From contig JAJXWD010000014.1 in NCBI GenBank assembly GCA_021781835.1, forward strand, positions 1-64,000: a stretch of 64,000 nt of DNA, read 5' to 3'. Below, piece by piece: positions 28,826-37,450 of the stretch; position 1 is the stretch's first letter; every line of letters starts with the position of its first letter. The translations under genes and the position numbers were made by a program. The notes under the pieces were generated by a model. That model was not told the DNA's origin and searched no databases. It was given only the letters and a program-made list of their open reading frames with translations. The DNA comes from Pseudomonadota bacterium. GTDB taxonomy: Bacteria; Pseudomonadota; Alphaproteobacteria; Acetobacterales; Acetobacteraceae.

Positions 28826-30421
28826 ATGTCCTACCAAGACGAGATCCGCAGCGCCGGAAAATTGATCCAGGCCCATAACGGCACCTGGGACGGCATTTCC
28901 GCCGAGGCCGTGGCGCGCGTGCGCCTGCAGAACCGGTTCCAGACCGGCCTCGACATCGCCAAGTACACCGCCAAAATCATGCGCGACGACATGGCCGCCT
29001 ATGATGCCGACCCCGCCAATTACACCCAGTCGCTCGGCTGCTGGCACGGCTTCATCGCCCAGCAGAAGCTGATCTCGATCAAGAAGCATTTCGGCTCGAC
29101 CAAGCGCCGCTACATCTATCTCTCGGGCTGGATGGTGGCCGCGCTGCGCTCCGATTTCGGTCCCCTGCCCGACCAGTCGATGCACGAGAAAACCTCGGTG
29201 CCCGCGCTGATCGAGGAGATCTACACCTTCCTGCGCCAGGCCGACCAGCGTGAGCTTGGCATGCTCTTCCGCGACCTCGACGCCGCCCGCGCGGCGGGCG
29301 ATGCCGCCAAGGCCAAGGAAATCCAGCACAAGGTCGATCATTACGAAACCCATGTCGTTCCCATCATCGCCGATATCGACGCGGGGTTTGGCAACGCGGA
29401 GGCCACGTATCTGCTCGCCAAGAAGATGATCGCCGCGGGCGCCTGCGCCTTGCAGATCGAGAATCAGGTTTCGGATGAAAAACAATGCGGCCACCAGGAC
29501 GGCAAGGTGACCGTGCCGCATGAGGATTTCGTCGCCAAGATCCGGGCGCTGCGCTATGCGTTTTTGGAAATGGGCGTCGAGGATGGCATCATCGTGGCGC
29601 GCACCGACAGCCTGGGCGCCGGCCTGACCAAGCAGATCGCCGTTTCGCACACGCCGGGCGACATTGGCGACCAGTACAATGCGTTTCTGGATTGCGATGA
29701 GGTGGATGCCAGCCAGATCGGCAATGGCGATGTCATCATCACCCGCAATGGCAAGCTGATGCGCCCCAAGCGCCTGCCCTCGAACCTCTTCCAGTTCCGC
29801 CCCGGCACCGGCGCCGAGCGCTGCGTGCTCGACTGCATCAACGCGCTCAATAACGGCGCCGACCTGCTGTGGATCGAGACCGAGAAACCCCATGTCGAGC
29901 AGATCGCCGGCATGATGGACAAGGTGCGCGAAGTGTGGCCCAACGCCAAGCTGGCTTACAACAACTCGCCCTCGTTCAACTGGACGCTGAATTTCCGCCA
30001 GCAGGTTTATGATGCCTGGAAGGCCGAGGGCAAGGATGTTTCGGCTTATGACCGCGCCAAGCTGATGAGCGTGGAGTACGACGCCACCACGCTCGGCCTC
30101 GAGGCTGACGAGAAGATCCGCACCTTCCAGCGCGATGCCGCCAAGCGCGCGGGCATCTTCCATCATCTCATCACCCTGCCGACCTACCACACCGCCGCCC
30201 TCTCGACCGATAATCTGGCCAAGGAGTATTTCGGCGAGATGGGCATGCTCGGCTATGTCGCCGGTGTGCAGCGCAAGGAGATCCGCGAGGGTATTGCCTG
30301 CGTCAAGCACCAGAACATGTCGGGGTCCGACATTGGCGACGACCACAAGGAGTATTTCGCCGGGGAAGCCGCCCTCAAGGCGGGCGGCGTGCACAACACC
30401 ATGAACCAGTTCGCGGCCTAA
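28826..30421 (+). CDS. aceA: Isocitrate lyase
   Basis: 531 residues, the length of the longer Pseudomonas-type isocitrate lyase (E. coli has 434). The catalytic loop is KQCGHQDGKVTVPHEDF, with QSLGCWHGFIAQQK, ADIDAGFGNAEATYLLAKKMI and YNNSPSFNW around the active site. Splits isocitrate into glyoxylate and succinate, allowing growth on acetate or on acetyl-CoA-yielding substrates such as leucine. Start ATG at 28826 (MSYQDEIRS) follows TTTGGAGAAG; the frame upstream is not protein-like. No malate synthase gene is in the window. Confidence 0.96.
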   Translation: MSYQDEIRSAGKLIQAHNGTWDGISAEAVARVRLQNRFQTGLDIAKYTAKIMRDDMAAYDADPANYTQSLGCWHGFIAQQKLISIKKHFGSTKRRYIYLSGWMVAALRSDFGPLPDQSMHEKTSVPALIEEIYTFLRQADQRELGMLFRDLDAARAAGDAAKAKEIQHKVDHYETHVVPIIADIDAGFGNAEATYLLAKKMIAAGACALQIENQVSDEKQCGHQDGKVTVPHEDFVAKIRALRYAFLEMGVEDGIIVARTDSLGAGLTKQIAVSHTPGDIGDQYNAFLDCDEVDASQIGNGDVIITRNGKLMRPKRLPSNLFQFRPGTGAERCVLDCINALNNGADLLWIETEKPHVEQIAGMMDKVREVWPNAKLAYNNSPSFNWTLNFRQQVYDAWKAEGKDVSAYDRAKLMSVEYDATTLGLEADEKIRTFQRDAAKRAGIFHHLITLPTYHTAALSTDNLAKEYFGEMGMLGYVAGVQRKEIREGIACVKHQNMSGSDIGDDHKEYFAGEAALKAGGVHNTMNQFAA

Positions 30422-30474
30422 CCTCCCCCCGAACCAAGGACGGGGGCCAACCCCGCCCGACTGGCAAACTCAGA

Positions 30475-30501
30475 CCCCTGGGCTCACGCCCGGGGGTTTT
30501 T
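30475..30501 (+). terminator. aceA terminator
   Basis: CCCCTGGGC, loop TCAC, GCCCGGGGG followed by TTTTT. A classic rho-independent terminator 55 bp after aceA. Confidence 0.85.
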
Positions 30502-30589
30502 CATGCCGGCATGCCGGGCAGGCATGAACACCATGCCTTGGCGCGCGGCGGGCGGATGCCTAATTCAAGGCAAAGCTGGAGGTATCGCC

Positions 30590-31249
30590 ATGATCCGTTC
30601 TGTCTCGGCCTTGCTGGTGGGCGCCGCGCTGGGGGGTGGCGCGTATGCCGCCCCCTTGCCCGCCCCGGCCCTTGACCCGCCAGACACGGCCATGCGCGCC
30701 ACGGCCTTGCTCTCGGGCGGGTGTTTTTGGGGCATGCAGGGGGTGTTTGAGCATGTGAAGGGGGTGATCCGGGTTTATGCCGGCTATACGGGCGGGGCGG
30801 CGGATACGGCGCATTATGAGCAGGTCTCCACCGGCACCACGGGACATGCCGAGAGCGTGGAGATTTTATTCGACCCGCGCGTGGTGTCTTACGGCACGAT
30901 CTTGCGGGTGTATTTTTCGGACGCCACCGATCCGACGGAGCTGGATTTTCAGGGGCCCGACCAGGGGCCGCAATATCGCGGCGAGATTTGGGTTGAGAGC
31001 CCGGCGCAGCGCCAGGTGGCGGCGGCTTATATTGCCCAGCTGAGCCGGGCGCATGTGTTTGGGGCGCCGATTGTCACGCGCATCGACCCGGCGGGGGCGT
31101 TTTATGAGGCCGAGGGTTACCACCAGGATTTCATGGTGCGCCACCCGGACAACCCGTATATTTTGATCAATGACGCGCCCAAGCTGGCGGCGCTGCAGGC
31201 GGATTTTCCGGCGCTCTATCGTGCCTTGCCCGTGCGGGTGACGCCATGA
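30590..31249 (+). CDS. msrA: Periplasmic peptide-methionine (S)-S-oxide reductase
   Basis: 219 residues: signal peptide ([20 protein letters not shown]), then the MsrA domain with catalytic [48 protein letters not shown] and [16 protein letters not shown]. Repairs the S-epimer of methionine sulfoxide in exported proteins. Start ATG 30590 with TGGAGG upstream. Overlaps msrB as ATGA; both have signal peptides, so the pair forms a secreted repair system. Confidence 0.93.
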   Translation: MIRSVSALLVGAALGGGAYAAPLPAPALDPPDTAMRATALLSGGCFWGMQGVFEHVKGVIRVYAGYTGGAADTAHYEQVSTGTTGHAESVEILFDPRVVSYGTILRVYFSDATDPTELDFQGPDQGPQYRGEIWVESPAQRQVAAAYIAQLSRAHVFGAPIVTRIDPAGAFYEAEGYHQDFMVRHPDNPYILINDAPKLAALQADFPALYRALPVRVTP

Positions 31250-31707
31250 TCGCCCGGCGGAGCGTGCTGCTGGCGCTGCTGGCGGGCCCGGCCTGGGGCG
31301 CGGCGCCGGTGCAGTGGCGGGCTTTGACCGACGCCCAATGGCGGGCGCGGCTGACGGCCCAGCAATATTATGTGCTGCGCGAGCAGGGCACGGAATATCC
31401 CTTCACCTCGCCCTTGCTGGGAGAGCACCGGCAGGGCGTGTTTGGGTGCGCGGGGTGCGGGCTGGCGCTGTTTTCATCGGCCACCAAATATGACAGTGGC
31501 ACGGGCTGGCCGAGCTTTTATGCGCCGCTGCCGGATGCGGTGGAAACGCGGCCCGATGACAGTTTGGGGATGACACGGACGGAGGTGCATTGCCGGCGCT
31601 GCCTGGGGCATTTGGGGCATGTTTTTCCCGATGGGCCGCCGCCGACGGGGCTGCGCTATTGCATGAACGGCGCCGCGCTCATGTTCACGCCCGCCAAACA
31701 AAACTGA
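31246..31707 (+). CDS. msrB: Periplasmic peptide-methionine (R)-S-oxide reductase
   Basis: 153 residues with a short signal peptide ([18 protein letters not shown], a possible Tat-like RRS start). The MsrB domain has [19 protein letters not shown], two zinc pairs (CAGC and CRRC), GTGWPSF, and the catalytic cysteine in RYCMNGAAL. Reduces the R-epimer; complements the msrA gene it is coupled to. Confidence 0.94.
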   Translation: MIARRSVLLALLAGPAWGAAPVQWRALTDAQWRARLTAQQYYVLREQGTEYPFTSPLLGEHRQGVFGCAGCGLALFSSATKYDSGTGWPSFYAPLPDAVETRPDDSLGMTRTEVHCRRCLGHLGHVFPDGPPPTGLRYCMNGAALMFTPAKQN

Positions 31708-31733
31708 AACGATCAAAAGTTTTTGCGGGGTTT

Positions 31734-31796
31734 GGGGCGCTTTTTACAAAAAGCGCCCCAAGGATTCCGCCCCTTTTTTGAAAAAAAGGGGCGGCC
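31734..31796. terminator. Double T-hairpin terminator with AAAACTTTTG tail
   Basis: Two stems: GGGGCGC...GCGCCCC around TTTTTACAAAAA (31734-31759) and CCGCCCCTTTTTT/AAAAAAAGGGGCGG (31767-31794), followed by AAAAAACTTTTGAAACTTTTG. Between convergent msrB and ligB. Confidence 0.85.
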
Positions 31797-31830
31797 CCAA
31801 AAAACTTTTGAAACTTTTGGGCCTTGGGGG

Positions 31831-32667
31831 TCAGGCGGGTTCGAGCACCTGCAGGGCCGCGGCGGTGTTGGAGATGGGGATGTGGTAGTTGCGCACCACC
31901 TCGCGCGCCGCGCCGCCCAGAATGCCGCGCCCGACGATCCAGTTGAGAATCTCGGCGCCCTGGCTGCCCGCCAGCTCGACGATCTCATGCGAGGAATAGC
32001 GGGTCAGCAGCTCGGGCTTGTTGATGAGCGCGTTGAGGCAGAGATCATCGAACTCAGGATTCAAGAACCCCGCGCGCTCACCCTCGAGCTGGTGCGACAG
32101 CCCGCCGGTCGAGAGCACCACCACGTTCAGATCCTGCGAAAACGCCCGGATGGCCTGGCCGATGGAGCGGCCGAACGCCAGGCAGCGGCGGGCGGAGGGC
32201 AGCGGGTGCTGCACGGTGTTGATGGCGATGGGCACGATGCGGATGCCCTCCCACCCCGCGGGCCACATGAGCTGGAGCGGCACGGTGCAGGCATGATCGA
32301 CCAGCATCTCCTGGCAGGTGGTGACATCGAACTCATCGGCCACGGCCTGCTCGATGATGGCCCAGGACAGGTCGGGCGCGCCCTGCACGGGCGGCACGGT
32401 GGGAATGCCCCAGCCCTCATCCTCGGAGGTGTACAGCCCCGCCGCGCCGATGGCGAAGGTGGGCATTTTATCGAGGAAGAAATTCAGCCCGTGATCGTTA
32501 TAAACCACCACCGCCACGTCGGGCTTGGCGGCGTGCAGCCAGTCGCGCGCGGGAGGGAAGGCATCGAAGAACGGCTTCCAGTAAGGTTCTTGTTGCAGGC
32601 CCTTGGCGATGGCGCCGCCGATGGCGGGGATGTGCGAGGTGGAAACGGAGCCGATGATCTTAGACAT
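31831..32667 (-). CDS. ligB: Protocatechuate 4,5-dioxygenase beta subunit, copy 1
   Basis: 278 residues, LigB family of class III extradiol dioxygenases. It opens MSKIIGSVSTSHIPAIGGAI (first iron histidine). VVVYNDHGLNFF carries the second iron histidine, LVDHACTVPLQLMWP follows, and the catalytic histidine region is STGGLSHQLEGERAGF. Iron(II) enzyme opening protocatechuate between C4 and C5. The longer frame upstream is not protein. Starts inside the end of the alpha-subunit gene (8-bp overlap). Confidence 0.93.
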   Translation of the reverse strand: MSKIIGSVSTSHIPAIGGAIAKGLQQEPYWKPFFDAFPPARDWLHAAKPDVAVVVYNDHGLNFFLDKMPTFAIGAAGLYTSEDEGWGIPTVPPVQGAPDLSWAIIEQAVADEFDVTTCQEMLVDHACTVPLQLMWPAGWEGIRIVPIAINTVQHPLPSARRCLAFGRSIGQAIRAFSQDLNVVVLSTGGLSHQLEGERAGFLNPEFDDLCLNALINKPELLTRYSSHEIVELAGSQGAEILNWIVGRGILGGAAREVVRNYHIPISNTAAALQVLEPA

Positions 32668-33040
32668 TGGTGAGCCTCCCGGCTTTGACGTCTTCGTTGT
32701 GGACCGAATAGGCTTGCAGGCGGGCCTTGAACTCATCGACGGTGAGGCCGGTTTGCTGGGCGCCGAGATCCTGCACGTTGAGGCCGAAAATGCCGGCGAA
32801 CTTGGCCAGGTAATAAACATTGCCCCCCGCCTCGATGAGCTTGGCGACGGTGCGCGAGCGGATCGCCTCGCGCTGCTGGGGGGTGAGGCCGTATTTGGCG
32901 CAATAGGCGTCCTCGTCAGCCTTGAAGGCGGCGCGGTTCTCGGGCGCGTTGAGGGAGAAACACATTTTGTTGAGGGCATAGCCCCGCATGGCATAGGCAC
33001 CGGTGAAAACCGGGGTGCCGGGAATAGGTTTGGCTGACAT
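32660..33040 (-). CDS. ligA: Protocatechuate 4,5-dioxygenase alpha subunit, copy 1
   Basis: 126 residues, LigA family: YAMRGYALNKMCFSLNAPENRAAF, LTPQQREAIRSRTVAKLIEAGGNVYYLAKFAGIFG, then LTVDEFKARLQAYSVHNEDVKAG. It closes the active site of LigB. ATG 33040 with CCAGGAG 9 bp upstream (an in-frame GTG six bases earlier is less well placed). Together with ligB it forms a separate unit divergent from a LysR gene, opposite to the main pathway operon. Confidence 0.92.
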   Translation of the reverse strand: MSAKPIPGTPVFTGAYAMRGYALNKMCFSLNAPENRAAFKADEDAYCAKYGLTPQQREAIRSRTVAKLIEAGGNVYYLAKFAGIFGLNVQDLGAQQTGLTVDEFKARLQAYSVHNEDVKAGRLTNV

Positions 33041-33145
33041 TTCCACTCCTGGGTTGACGGCGCCGGGATGCTTGGCGCCCGGCTGGTGGAGGGATTTAGG
33101 AAAATGCCGCCCGGCGAGGGTAGCGCGAAGCCGGTGCGGGGGTGA

Positions 33146-33160
33146 AAGTTTTTGCTATAG
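33146..33160 (+). promoter_or_regulatory. Shared 15-bp motif upstream of LysR 1
   Basis: AAGTTTTTGCTATAG, 7 bp before the LysR ATG, in the ligA-lysR divergent gap. The same motif (14 of 15 bases) occurs 9 bp before the second double-HTH LysR gene. Likely a common operator or core promoter. Confidence 0.55.
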
Positions 33161-33167
33161 ATGGGCC

Positions 33168-34361
33168 ATGGAACCACCCCTGAAGCCCCGCTGGCTGCGC
33201 GTCGCGCTGGCGATTTTCGAGCATGGCAGCGCGCTGCGCGCGGCCGAGACCGTGCATCTCTCGGCGCCCGCCGTGCTGGGCGCGCTGGGCAGCCTGGAGG
33301 GCGCGCTGGGCGAGAAACTGTTTGAGCGCCACGCCACCGGCATGCGCCCGACCGAGGCCGGAGCGGGGTTTTGCCGGCGGATCAAGACCGCCCTGGCCGA
33401 ACTGCGCGAGGCCGAGACCGCGCTGCATGCCAAGCGGCGCTTCGCGGGGATGGTCGATCTCGTGCATCTGCGCGCGCTGCTGGCGTTGCAGGAGGCCGAG
33501 AGCGTGGGCGCGGCCGCGCGGGCGCTGGGGCTGGCGCAACCCACGCTCCACCGCGCCGCGCGCGAGCTGGAGGCCCTGGCCGGGGTGACGCTGTGGGAGC
33601 GCGCCGGGCGGGGGCTGCGCCCGACCTGGGCGGCGCGGCGGCTGGGCGAACATGCCGGGCGCATGCAGGCCGAACTGCGCTTAGGGGTGGACGAGTTGCA
33701 GGAGGCGCACGGGCTGAAGGCCGGGCGGCTTTATGTGGGGGCGCTGCCGCTGGCGCGCTCGCACTGGCTGCCCGCCGCGCTGGCGCGCACGCTGGACGAT
33801 TATCCGCGGGCGGAAATCGACATCATGGACGGGCCTTACGACCAGCAGCGCGCCGCGCTGCGGGCCGGGCGGATTGATTTGATTTTGGGGCCGCTGCGCG
33901 CGGACAGCCCCGAGATCGCGCAGGAATGGCTGTTTTTCGACCCGCTCACCATCGTCACCGGGCCGGGCCATGCGCTGGCCGGGGCCACGGGGCTGAGCCG
34001 CGCCGCGCTCGAGGCGCTGGACTGGATATTGCCGCCCCAGGGCACGCCCTCGCGCCTGGCGTTCGAGGCGTATCTGCACGGCCAGGGGGCGCGCGTGCCC
34101 GAGCATGCCATCGCCTGCAATTCGCTCATCACCATCCGCGCCTTGCTGCGCGCCACCCCGCGCGCGGCCGTGCTCTCGAAACGCCAGATCGGGGCGGAGC
34201 TGGCGCGGGGTGAGCTGGTGGCGGTGGGGGCGCCCATTGCCGGCTCGGCCCAGCCGGTGGGCATTGCCACGCGGCCCGCTTTTCGCCCCTCAGGGCTGGT
34301 GGGGGCGTTTCTCCAGCATGCCCGGGATGTGGCCGGCGAGATCGGCCGCGGCCAGGCGTAG
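33168..34361 (+). CDS. LysR-type regulator with two N-terminal HTH modules, 1
   Basis: 397 residues, about 100 more than a normal LysR. First HTH (residues about 5-65): WLRVALAIFEHGSALRAAETVHLSAP...LFERHATGMRPTEAG. Second HTH (about 97-160): LVHLRALLALQEAESVGAAARALGLAQPTLHRAARELE...LWERAGRGLRPT. The effector domain follows from about 180 (GRLYVGALPLARSHWLPAAL). Divergent from ligAB copy 1, so a likely aromatic-acid sensor for these genes. Its last 72 bp overlap the convergent second regulator gene. Confidence 0.88.
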   Translation: MEPPLKPRWLRVALAIFEHGSALRAAETVHLSAPAVLGALGSLEGALGEKLFERHATGMRPTEAGAGFCRRIKTALAELREAETALHAKRRFAGMVDLVHLRALLALQEAESVGAAARALGLAQPTLHRAARELEALAGVTLWERAGRGLRPTWAARRLGEHAGRMQAELRLGVDELQEAHGLKAGRLYVGALPLARSHWLPAALARTLDDYPRAEIDIMDGPYDQQRAALRAGRIDLILGPLRADSPEIAQEWLFFDPLTIVTGPGHALAGATGLSRAALEALDWILPPQGTPSRLAFEAYLHGQGARVPEHAIACNSLITIRALLRATPRAAVLSKRQIGAELARGELVAVGAPIAGSAQPVGIATRPAFRPSGLVGAFLQHARDVAGEIGRGQA

Positions 34362-35522
34362 CGCCGCCATGCAGGCATGCTGGACGCGGGTGGGGGTGAA
34401 GTCTCGCCGGAGGCTGAGGCCGATGGGACGGGCCGAGCCCGGCAGGGGCGCGGCCAGGGCGGCAAGCTGGCCGGTGGCCAGCTCGAAACGCACCTGGGAG
34501 CGGGAGAAAATGGCCGCGCGGTCGCTGGCGAGCAGCAGCCCGCGCGCCGCCACCAGGGAGCTGCACTCGATGACCTGGGCCGGCGGCGCCACCTGGGCGG
34601 CGGTGAAAAAGGCCGTGAAGATGGCCCGCGCCGGGGTGCCCTGGCGGGGCAGCACCCAGCCCAGCCGGGCCAGCGCCTGGGCGGTGGGCGGCGCCTGGAG
34701 GGCGGGGTGGTTGGGGCGCACGATGATGGCGAGCGGCTCGGTGAAGAACGCCTCCTGGATGATGTCTGGGCCGGGGGCGGGAGTGCGGAGCGCGCCGATG
34801 ATGAAATCTATGCGCCCATGGCGCAGGCCGTGCAGCAGCTCGGCATAGGGGCCATCGATGATCTGGAGCCGCACCTCGGGGTAGCGGGCGAGCAGGGCGG
34901 TGGCCGCCTGGGGGATGAGGGCCGAGCGCGCCAGCGGCAAGGCGCCGATGGTGACCGTGCCATCCATGAGGCCGCGCAGCTCGCGCAGGCCCTCGGCGCC
35001 CTGGCGCAGCTCGGTAAAGGCCAGCGCCGCCGCGCGGGCGAGCAGACGGGCCTCGGGCAGGGGCTCCAGCCCCTGGCGGGTGCGGGTGAAAAGCGGGGTG
35101 GCGCTCAAGCCCTCGAGCCCAATGAGGGCGCGGTGCAGGCTTTGCTGGGTCATGCCGAGCAGGCGGGCGGCCTGGGCGGCGGAGCGGGCCTCGACCATGG
35201 CGGCGAGCGCCCGCCACTGGGTGGCGCTGGCCTGGCGGTGCAGGGGCGGCGCGCCGGGCAGGGCACGCTCGGCGGCGCGCAGCCCCTCGAACGCGCGGGC
35301 GATGCGGGGAAGGAACAGCTTGCCCTCGGGCGTGAGCGCCGTGCCCTGGCCCGAGCGCGCGAACAGCGGCGCGCCGAGCGTGGCTTCTAGCCGCGCCAGC
35401 CCCTGGGTGAGGGCGGGCTGGGTGAGGTGCATGGCCTGGGCCGCGCGCGAGATGGCGCCGCCCTGCGCCACCGCCAAGGCAGCGGCGAGGTGGCGGAAAT
35501 TGAACGGGACACTCGCGGGCAT
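34290..35522 (-). CDS. LysR-type regulator with two N-terminal HTH modules, 2
   Basis: 410 residues with the same architecture as its convergent neighbour: HTH one at about 8-70 (FRHLAAALAVAQGGAISRAAQAMHLTQPALTQGLARLE), HTH two at about 100-165 (QWRALAAMVEARSAAQAARLLGMTQQSLHRALIGLEGL), effector domain from about 185 (GTVTIGALPLARSALIPQAATALL). The two share TIGALPLARS-type and PRQGTP motifs and are paralogues. Divergent from ligK, so probably controls the main pathway operon. Confidence 0.88.
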   Translation of the reverse strand: MPASVPFNFRHLAAALAVAQGGAISRAAQAMHLTQPALTQGLARLEATLGAPLFARSGQGTALTPEGKLFLPRIARAFEGLRAAERALPGAPPLHRQASATQWRALAAMVEARSAAQAARLLGMTQQSLHRALIGLEGLSATPLFTRTRQGLEPLPEARLLARAAALAFTELRQGAEGLRELRGLMDGTVTIGALPLARSALIPQAATALLARYPEVRLQIIDGPYAELLHGLRHGRIDFIIGALRTPAPGPDIIQEAFFTEPLAIIVRPNHPALQAPPTAQALARLGWVLPRQGTPARAIFTAFFTAAQVAPPAQVIECSSLVAARGLLLASDRAAIFSRSQVRFELATGQLAALAAPLPGSARPIGLSLRRDFTPTRVQHACMAALRLAAADLAGHIPGMLEKRPHQP

Positions 35523-35531
35523 GGGGCAAGC

Positions 35532-35546
35532 CTACAGCAAAAACTT
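35532..35546 (-). promoter_or_regulatory. Shared 15-bp motif upstream of LysR 2
   Basis: On the minus strand AAGTTTTTGCTGTAG, 9 bp before the LysR start. Matches 33146-33160 in sequence, orientation and distance to the regulator gene. Confidence 0.55.
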
Positions 35547-35668
35547 ATGCGAGGCGACGGTGTTTGTATTGGCGCGCCGGGGCCGGGTGGCGGTAATGAA
35601 GGGGACCTAACCAGAACAGATGCGGGGAAGCCGGGCTGGTGCGCCGCCCCCGCCTTGGAGCGAGAAAC

Positions 35669-36361
35669 ATGGCTATTGTCGTTGTCACCGAGATTGACCG
35701 CGCGGATGCGGGCGTTGCCGAGGCGCTGGGGAAATTTGGCGTCGCCACCGTGCATGAGGCGCAGGGGCGCACGGGGCTGATGGCCTCTTATATGCGCCCC
35801 ATTTACCGCCCGGCCTGTATCTCGGGCACGGCCGTGACCTGCGAGGTGGCGCCGGGGGATAATTGGATGATCCATGTGGCGGTGGAACAGTGCCGGCCAG
35901 GGGATATTCTGGTCGTGACCCCCACCAGCCCGTGCGAGGATGGGTATTTTGGCGATCTGCTCGCCACCTCGCTCAAAGCGCGCGGCGTGCGGGGGCTGAT
36001 CATCAATGCCGGCGTGCGCGACGTGGCGACGCTGACGGATATGGAATTTCCCGTGTGGTCGAAGGCGATTTTCGCCCAGGGCACGGTGAAGGAGACCATC
36101 GCCAATGTGAACGTGCCGGTGGTGTGCGCGGGCGCGCATGTGACGCCGGGCGATGTGATTGTGGCCGATGATGACGGGGTGGTGGTGGTGCCCGCGGCCC
36201 GCGCCGCCGGCGTGCTGGCCAAGGCGGAAGCGCGCGAGGCCAATGAAGCCACCAAGCGCGACCAGCTGGCCGCCGGGGTGCTGGGGCTGGATTTGTACAA
36301 GATGCGCGAGCGCCTGGCCGAAAAAGGGCTGAAATACGTGAAGCGGCTGGGAGACGCCTGA
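35669..36361 (+). CDS. ligK: 4-carboxy-4-hydroxy-2-oxoadipate / HMG aldolase
   Basis: 230 residues of the RraA-like class II aldolase family: [71 protein letters not shown] (active-site Arg-Asp), [18 protein letters not shown]. Last step of the 4,5-cleavage pathway, giving pyruvate and oxaloacetate. Start ATG 35669 after TTGGAGCGAG. First gene of the plus-strand pathway operon. Confidence 0.93.
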   Translation: MAIVVVTEIDRADAGVAEALGKFGVATVHEAQGRTGLMASYMRPIYRPACISGTAVTCEVAPGDNWMIHVAVEQCRPGDILVVTPTSPCEDGYFGDLLATSLKARGVRGLIINAGVRDVATLTDMEFPVWSKAIFAQGTVKETIANVNVPVVCAGAHVTPGDVIVADDDGVVVVPAARAAGVLAKAEAREANEATKRDQLAAGVLGLDLYKMRERLAEKGLKYVKRLGDA

Positions 36362-36364
36362 GCC

Positions 36365-37450
36365 ATGCTGCGCGCCATTCCGGCGACCCTGATGCGGGGC
36401 GGCTCCTCGAAGGGGTTGTATTTTCATAAGCACGACCTGCCCGCCGAACCGGCCTTGCGCGATGCCGTGCTGCTGGCCGCCATGGGCTCGCCGGATGTGC
36501 GCCAGATTGACGGGCTGGGCGGCGCCCACCCGCTGACCTCGAAAGTGGCGGTGATCTCGCCCTCGGCCCGCCCGGACGCGGATGTGGATTACCTGTTTTT
36601 GCAGGTGGTGGTGGACAAGGCCGAGGTCTCGGATTCGCAGAATTGCGGGAATATTCTGGCTGGTGTCGGGCCCTGGGCGATTGAGAACGGGCTGGTGGCG
36701 GCCCGAGACGGCGTGACCAGCGTGCGGATTCACATGGTCAACACCGCCAGCGTGGCGGTGGCGCATGTGCCCACCCCCGGCGGCGTGGTGGACTATGAGG
36801 GCAACGCGCGCATTGACGGCGTGCCCGGCACGGCGGCGGCCATTGCCATTGACTTCCTCGATATCGCCGGCTCGGCCTGCGGGGCGCTGCTGCCCACCGG
36901 CCATGTGGTGGATGAGGTGAACGGCGTGCGCGTGACCTGCGTGGATAACGGCATGCCGGTGGTGCTGATGAAGGCGGCGGATTTTGGCCTCTCGGGCCAA
37001 GAAAGCCCGGCGGCGCTGGAGGCCAATGCCGAGCTGAAGCGCCGGGTGGAGGAGATAAGGCTGGCCGTGGGGCCGATGATGAATCTGGGCGATGTGACCA
37101 AGAAGACCGTGCCCAAGATGACCCTGCTCTCAAGCCCGTTCGCGGGCGGCGCGGTCTCGACCCGCACCTTCATTCCCCACCGCGTGCATGAGGCGATTGG
37201 CGTGCTGGGCGCGGTTTCGGTGGCCACGGGCTGCGTGCTGGCGGGCAGCGTGGGGGCGGAGCTGGCCGAGATTGGCGAGGCTGGCGGCGCGCTGGAGCTG
37301 GCGGTGGAGCACCCGACGGGCTTCTTCGCGGTGAGCATGGAAATCGCCGGGACGGGCGCCGATATCGAGGTGAAGCGCGCGGCGCTGATCCGCACGGCGC
37401 GCAAGCTGATGAAGGGCGAGCTTTATATTAAAGGCGATGTCTGGCCATGA
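36365..37450 (+). CDS. galD: 4-oxalomesaconate tautomerase (PrpF family)
   Basis: 361 residues with the PrpF/DAP-epimerase-like fold: MLRAIPATLMRGGSSKGLYF (family opening), DGLGGAHPLTSKVAVIS, SQNCGNILAGVGPWAIE (catalytic Cys), AVSVATGCVLAGS. Equivalent to GalD/LigU, which moves a double bond in 4-oxalomesaconate so that LigJ can hydrate it. 3 bp after ligK and overlapping the next gene as ATGA. Confidence 0.88.
   Translation: MLRAIPATLMRGGSSKGLYFHKHDLPAEPALRDAVLLAAMGSPDVRQIDGLGGAHPLTSKVAVISPSARPDADVDYLFLQVVVDKAEVSDSQNCGNILAGVGPWAIENGLVAARDGVTSVRIHMVNTASVAVAHVPTPGGVVDYEGNARIDGVPGTAAAIAIDFLDIAGSACGALLPTGHVVDEVNGVRVTCVDNGMPVVLMKAADFGLSGQESPAALEANAELKRRVEEIRLAVGPMMNLGDVTKKTVPKMTLLSSPFAGGAVSTRTFIPHRVHEAIGVLGAVSVATGCVLAGSVGAELAEIGEAGGALELAVEHPTGFFAVSMEIAGTGADIEVKRAALIRTARKLMKGELYIKGDVWP

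Noticed and set aside
28619-28826. Longer isocitrate lyase start at an upstream ATG (28637)
   Set aside because: The added 63 residues are encoded by the AT-rich promoter region and do not match the family; MSYQDEIRS at 28826 is the conserved start.
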